From Planctomycetota bacterium (lineage in GTDB: Bacteria; Planctomycetota; Phycisphaerae; WQYP01), in NCBI GenBank assembly GCA_021826605.1, contig JAKAZF010000082.1:1-8851 (forward strand): 8,851 nt of DNA, written 5' to 3'. Position numbers and translations under genes: made by a program. Positions within the stretch are counted from its first letter, which is position 1, and every line of letters begins with the position of its first letter. The notes below the pieces were generated by a model that saw only the letters and a list, made by a program, of their open reading frames with translations, had not been told where the DNA came from and made no database searches. This document shows, piece after piece, positions 6,753 through 8,851 of this stretch.

Positions 6753-7964
6753 CTAAACTGCGTCTTGGCATTTGGTTCTGCGTCGCTTGAGCAGTAATAA
6801 ACCGATGGCACTAATGCCGAGCATTGCCAGAGATGCCGGTTCCGGCGTGCTTACGGGTGCCAGAGAGAAGTTATCCACGAGGAGCGTGTTATCGGACGCA
6901 CCTGTCCCAATTGAGGTACCGTTCGTGACATCCAGTACCGCAGTAGTGCTGGTCGCGGTGTAATTTGCGGTAAACACGTCATATGGATTAGTACCACCCA
7001 CGGCGGTGACGGCCAGACCATTGGCCAGTGTATCGCTACCCAGGGTAACGTTCATGGTGGGGTATCCGCCGCCGGACCCGCCGGTACTCGTTGTGCGGGC
7101 GTTGTAATAAAATTTCAATTGGTAGGTTGTGCCTACGGTCAAACCGTTGAGAGTTTGACTTATGCTCGCTTGCGCGGTGCTGGAACTGTTGTTCTGTAAA
7201 AGGCCTACCTGGCTGCCGTCAGGCACGGTCCCATTGTTGGCAAAGGGTCCCGAGCCCGTGTTTACACCTGTATTTCCCGTCGTGGCCCAACCGGCGATGT
7301 TGGATATGTACCCCGGGTAAACCCAGTTTTCATTGGCACTGCCTTCAAAACTGGGATTCCCGATAACTATCTGTCCGGGATTGCGCTGAATGACCGAAAT
7401 TCCATCAATCAGCAATGTATTATCGCCATAGACACTGTAACTTGCCGAATTGGTTATTGTTAACGTTGCCGAAGAGGTTGTGGGCACGAAGGCCGCATTA
7501 TACAGTGTGTAAGCCGGTCCCGTAACCGGAATGGGACCGACACTGCCTACTGTCTGGCTTCCATAAGTTACGGTCATTCCCGGTGATCCGTAACCCTGTC
7601 GTCCATTGTAAAATGCCTGAAACCAGTACTGCTCTCCGGGTGTAAGACCGGAAATTGTCTGGCTTAAGGAGGTATAAGTACCCGCCGATGTCTGTCCGTT
7701 CTGCAGAAAGGCTACCTGATTGGCATCTGGAAAATAGGTGCCGGCGGCAAACGGCTGGCTGGGCCCGTTTACTCCACTAAAACTATTGTTCGCTGTCCAG
7801 CCAGAAATGGTGCCGTAACCGACACCCGAGTTGGCCCCGTCCTGAAAGCTGGGATTGGCAATGGAAATTGAATCGGATGCCTGAACACTTCCGCCGACAA
7901 CCCCCAATGCAATTGCTGCAGCCGCAACAGACACTAATTGAATTGACCGCAAACGTGAAAACAT
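6753..7964 (-). CDS. PEP-CTERM sorting-domain surface protein with two tandem lectin-like modules
   Basis: 403 residues from ATG 7964, which has GGGAG eight bases upstream. GTG 7973 overlaps that site and is less likely. Residues 1-29 are a signal peptide ending VQA. Two homologous modules follow, about 35-194 and 199-370. Each begins I(A/G)NPSF, contains a (S/A)GW segment, SQT(I/L)(S/N)GLT and FYN(G/A)R, and ends DNTLL(I/V)D. Such Gly/Ser/Thr/Asn-rich beta modules resemble galactose-binding jelly rolls, so glycan binding is plausible but not shown. The C-terminus is a textbook PEP-CTERM signal: TPEPASLA, a hydrophobic segment (377-392) and KRRR, normally processed by an exosortase as proteins move to the surface or exopolysaccharide. 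It is the first gene of the minus-strand cluster behind the long divergent region. A hairpin immediately after its stop may make it the most strongly expressed member. Confidence 0.88.
   Translation of the reverse strand: MFSRLRSIQLVSVAAAAIALGVVGGSVQASDSISIANPSFQDGANSGVGYGTISGWTANNSFSGVNGPSQPFAAGTYFPDANQVAFLQNGQTSAGTYTSLSQTISGLTPGEQYWFQAFYNGRQGYGSPGMTVTYGSQTVGSVGPIPVTGPAYTLYNAAFVPTTSSATLTITNSASYSVYGDNTLLIDGISVIQRNPGQIVIGNPSFEGSANENWVYPGYISNIAGWATTGNTGVNTGSGPFANNGTVPDGSQVGLLQNNSSSTAQASISQTLNGLTVGTTYQLKFYYNARTTSTGGSGGGYPTMNVTLGSDTLANGLAVTAVGGTNPYDVFTANYTATSTTAVLDVTNGTSIGTGASDNTLLVDNFSLAPVSTPEPASLAMLGISAIGLLLLKRRRTKCQDAV
6855..7862 (-). repeat. Tandem duplication of a lectin-like module inside the PEP-CTERM protein
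   Basis: Protein-level repeat: module 1 is encoded by 7862-7383 and module 2 by 7370-6855. Shared landmarks in the same order are NPSF, (S/A)GW, a PD(A/G)(N/S)QV box, LQN, SQT(I/L), FYN(G/A)R and DNTLL(I/V)D. DNA identity is low by eye, so the duplication is old. Confidence 0.8.
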
Positions 7965-8103
7965 TGGACGCACTCCCGTAAAGCAACCCTGTCTGCTCTC
8001 ATCTCCACCCGAACTCTGAAGGCCGGTGAAATGGACATGATAGCATTGACGATTCTTTGATCGAAGCCGGTTGCAGCGTTGGGCATTGCTTCACATTTTA
8101 TGT

Positions 8104-8137
8104 ATCGGGCACATCTTGGCCCTCTGGCCTCGCCGAT
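8104..8137. repeat. Nested inverted repeat in the leader region
   Basis: Outer arms ATCGG (8104-8108) and CCGAT (8133-8137) enclose inner arms GGCC (8118-8121) and GGCC (8126-8129) around CTCT. In the minus-strand leader RNA this could fold as a two-tier hairpin, with an asymmetric internal loop. Short arms make the prediction weak. Confidence 0.3.
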
Positions 8138-8184
8138 GATGGTTATCCCCGAACGCACATACGACCGACAAACTTTTACCGGAC

Positions 8185-8207
8185 TCCCGACTACGCGGGA
8201 CTTTTTT
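8185..8207 (+). terminator. Possible plus-strand intrinsic terminator
   Basis: A 5-bp stem TCCCG / CGGGA around a 6-base loop is followed by C and six T residues. It would stop plus-strand transcription arriving from the left before it reaches the AraC-type gene. No plus-strand gene lies upstream, so it would act against antisense read-through, or the match is fortuitous. Confidence 0.3.
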
Positions 8208-8229
8208 CCAAGACGATATATCCAGAACA

Positions 8230-8253
8230 CAGAGACGTTCTGCAACGTGTCTG
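8230..8253. repeat. 24-bp imperfect inverted repeat at the predicted transcript 5' end
   Basis: Arms CAGAGACGTT (8230-8239) and AACGTGTCTG (8244-8253) pair at 9 of 10 positions around a 4-base loop. As DNA it abuts the TGTAAT dyad and may be a second operator. As RNA on the minus strand it would form a stem-loop starting at about +1, which could stabilise the message. Confidence 0.55.
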
Positions 8254-8270
8254 TAATGAGTTATATTACA
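8252..8270. promoter_or_regulatory. Operator-like dyad TGTAAT-N7-ATTACA
   Basis: A perfect 6-bp inverted repeat with a 7-bp spacer. It covers the predicted -10 box and start point of the minus-strand promoter. Two more ATTACA hexamers follow at 8282-8287 and 8305-8310. A regulator site is the natural reading; which protein binds is unknown, and the local AraC-type protein is the obvious candidate. Confidence 0.45.
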
Positions 8271-8288
8271 TTTCAAGCTCGATTACAA
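8260..8288 (-). promoter_or_regulatory. Putative sigma-70-like promoter for the minus-strand cluster
   Basis: Reading the minus strand, TTGTAA (8288-8283) and TATAAC (8265-8260) are separated by exactly 17 bp; they match the consensus boxes at 4 of 6 and 5 of 6 positions. Transcription would start near 8253. The element sits in the AT-rich part of the divergent region, facing the PEP-CTERM gene. A dyad overlapping the -10 box fits regulation. Prediction by eye only. Confidence 0.5.
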
Positions 8289-8313
8289 GAAAATAGATCA
8301 ATTAATTACATTT
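8265..8313 (+). repeat. Direct repeat ATTACATTT, two copies 40 bp apart
   Basis: ATTACATTT occurs at 8265-8273 and again at 8305-8313, a 40-bp period close to four helical turns, so the two copies would face the same side of the DNA. They flank the -35 box of the minus-strand promoter, and the second overlaps the -35 box proposed for the regulator. AraC-type proteins commonly bind paired direct repeats. The region is AT-rich, so chance similarity is possible. Confidence 0.4.
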
Positions 8314-8340
8314 GATTTTACGACATTTTGAAAATACACT
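8312..8340 (+). promoter_or_regulatory. Putative promoter for the AraC-type regulator
   Basis: TTGATT (8312-8317) and TACACT (8335-8340) with a 17-bp spacer, each matching consensus at 4 of 6 positions. Predicted start near 8347, about 47 bp before the ATG at 8394. It overlaps one copy of the ATTACATTT repeat, which would allow autoregulation. Other weak boxes exist in this AT-rich stretch, so the choice is uncertain. Confidence 0.35.
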
Positions 8341-8393
8341 ACATATGAAAAATCAAGCGTATTATTGGTTTTTGACTTTTATATGGACCCAAT

Positions 8394-8851
8394 ATGTTTT
8401 TGAAATCCGACACTACGCATGGCTATTTTCCGGTAAGTGATCGCGTTTTTGCGACAGGTTTTTACCTGACGGGGGCCGGTGTGGAACGCGTCGGAAAAAA
8501 TCAGATATATCCACTTCCCACCCATCCGGACATGTATGAGTTTTCCTGGAACTTGGGCCGCGTACTGCCCGAATTTCAATTGGTTCTTATCGCCAGTGGA
8601 GAAGGTGAATTTGAGTCCGGCGAAACCGGACTCGTTCCCGTGCGCGCCGGCATGGCGATGTTGCTCTTGCCCGATGTGTGGCACCGCTATCGCCCAAATC
8701 CGACAACCGGCTGGGTGGAGTATTGGATTGCCTTCAACGGGCAACTCCCTCACATCTGGCAGCAGGCGGGTGTCATTGATCCCAAATTCGCGGTTCAAAG
8801 TATTCCGCGAGCCAAAGCATTGGCTCGCAACATTGAGGGAATTGTTGACTC
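8394..8851 (+). CDS. AraC-family transcriptional regulator, N-terminal sensing domain (C-terminus beyond right edge)
   Basis: 152 codons are visible and the frame is still open at the edge. ATG 8394 is the only usable start: an in-frame TGA lies at 8373-8375, and the ATG at 8383 is out of frame and stops after six codons. The ribosome site is weak (TGGA at 8384-8387). The residues match the cupin-like ligand-binding domain of AraC-type sugar regulators: HPDMYEFSWNLGR (44-56), FQLVLIASGEGEFES (61-75), VRAGMAMLLLPDVWHRYRPN (83-102) and GWVEYWIAFNG (106-116). The pair of C-terminal helix-turn-helix motifs should lie to the right of the window. It is divergent from the glycosidase cluster across 429 bp, the usual arrangement for a local activator responding to a sugar. 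The ligand is not readable; rhamnose or a rhamnosylated oligosaccharide is inferred from the neighbours. Confidence 0.88.
   Translation, partial: MFLKSDTTHGYFPVSDRVFATGFYLTGAGVERVGKNQIYPLPTHPDMYEFSWNLGRVLPEFQLVLIASGEGEFESGETGLVPVRAGMAMLLLPDVWHRYRPNPTTGWVEYWIAFNGQLPHIWQQAGVIDPKFAVQSIPRAKALARNIEGIVD

Larger units (their letters stand above)
7965..8393. promoter_or_regulatory. Divergent intergenic regulatory region
   Basis: A 429-bp gap without a convincing gene, between the PEP-CTERM gene and the AraC-type gene. The right part (about 8250-8393) is markedly AT-rich and holds the promoter-like and operator-like elements listed separately. The left part (7965-8250) has the base composition of the genes and several inverted repeats. 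It would be transcribed as a 5' leader of the minus-strand cluster if the promoter at 8260-8288 is used. I do not recognise a known riboswitch in it. Confidence 0.7.

Noticed and set aside
7934..8245. 103-codon minus-strand frame in the leader, overlapping the PEP-CTERM start
   Set aside because: It begins at TTG without a ribosome site, resembles no family I know, and runs into the signal-peptide region of the PEP-CTERM gene in another frame. A leader peptide cannot be excluded but is not supported.
8372..8377. TTGACT as a -35 box for the AraC-type gene
   Set aside because: A -10 box at normal spacing would fall on the start codon, so it cannot drive this gene from a leadered transcript.
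8379..8798. 139-codon minus-strand frame
   Set aside because: Antisense to the AraC-type gene, whose conserved sensing-domain motifs are unambiguous.
1..8851. CRISPR array, insertion sequence, tRNA or rRNA gene, or defence system
   Set aside because: No regularly spaced repeats, transposase motifs, terminal inverted repeats or tRNA-like folds were seen, and all genes have readable non-defence families.

Overview
This 8.85 kb window looks like part of a carbohydrate-degradation locus from a PVC-superphylum bacterium. My best guess is Planctomycetota, class Phycisphaerae; Verrucomicrobiota or Lentisphaerota are possible. The signs are two secreted prepilin-like proteins of the type amplified in these phyla (start [15 protein letters not shown]-terminal H...DG motif), a PEP-CTERM surface protein, two GH78-type alpha-L-rhamnosidase genes and an AraC-type regulator. 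The taxon is inferred from gene style only; there is no rRNA or other marker.

Layout. Five genes lie head to tail on the minus strand, reading from right to left: a PEP-CTERM protein with two tandem lectin-like modules (7964-6753), two related prepilin-type proteins (6608-5697 and 5488-4607), a complete GH78-like glycosidase with an extra C-terminal module (about 4437-1837), and the N-terminal 590 codons of a canonical GH78 alpha-L-rhamnosidase (1770 to the left edge; its catalytic domain lies outside the window). On the right, a plus-strand gene starts at 8394 and runs off the edge. It encodes the sugar-sensing N-terminal half of an AraC-family regulator. Gaps inside the minus-strand cluster are 66, about 170, 208 and 144 bp. 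All but the 66-bp gap contain a clear inverted repeat.

The 429-bp divergent region (7965-8393) carries plausible sigma-70-like promoters in both directions. A dyad TGTAAT-N7-ATTACA sits on the -10 of the minus-strand promoter, a second 24-bp dyad lies at its predicted +1, and ATTACATTT is repeated 40 bp apart. If that promoter is real, the minus-strand transcript has a leader of about 290 nt.

Likely logic (inference): the AraC-type protein senses a sugar, perhaps rhamnose or a rhamnosylated oligosaccharide, and controls the divergent cluster. The cluster exports two rhamnosidase-type enzymes, a putative surface-sorted glycan-binding protein and two pseudopilin-like proteins, to act on a rhamnose-rich plant or algal polysaccharide outside the cytoplasm. 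The gene set is of a recognisable kind. The least described parts are the regulatory region, the altered catalytic motif and C-terminal module of the second glycosidase, and the role of the paired prepilin-like proteins.
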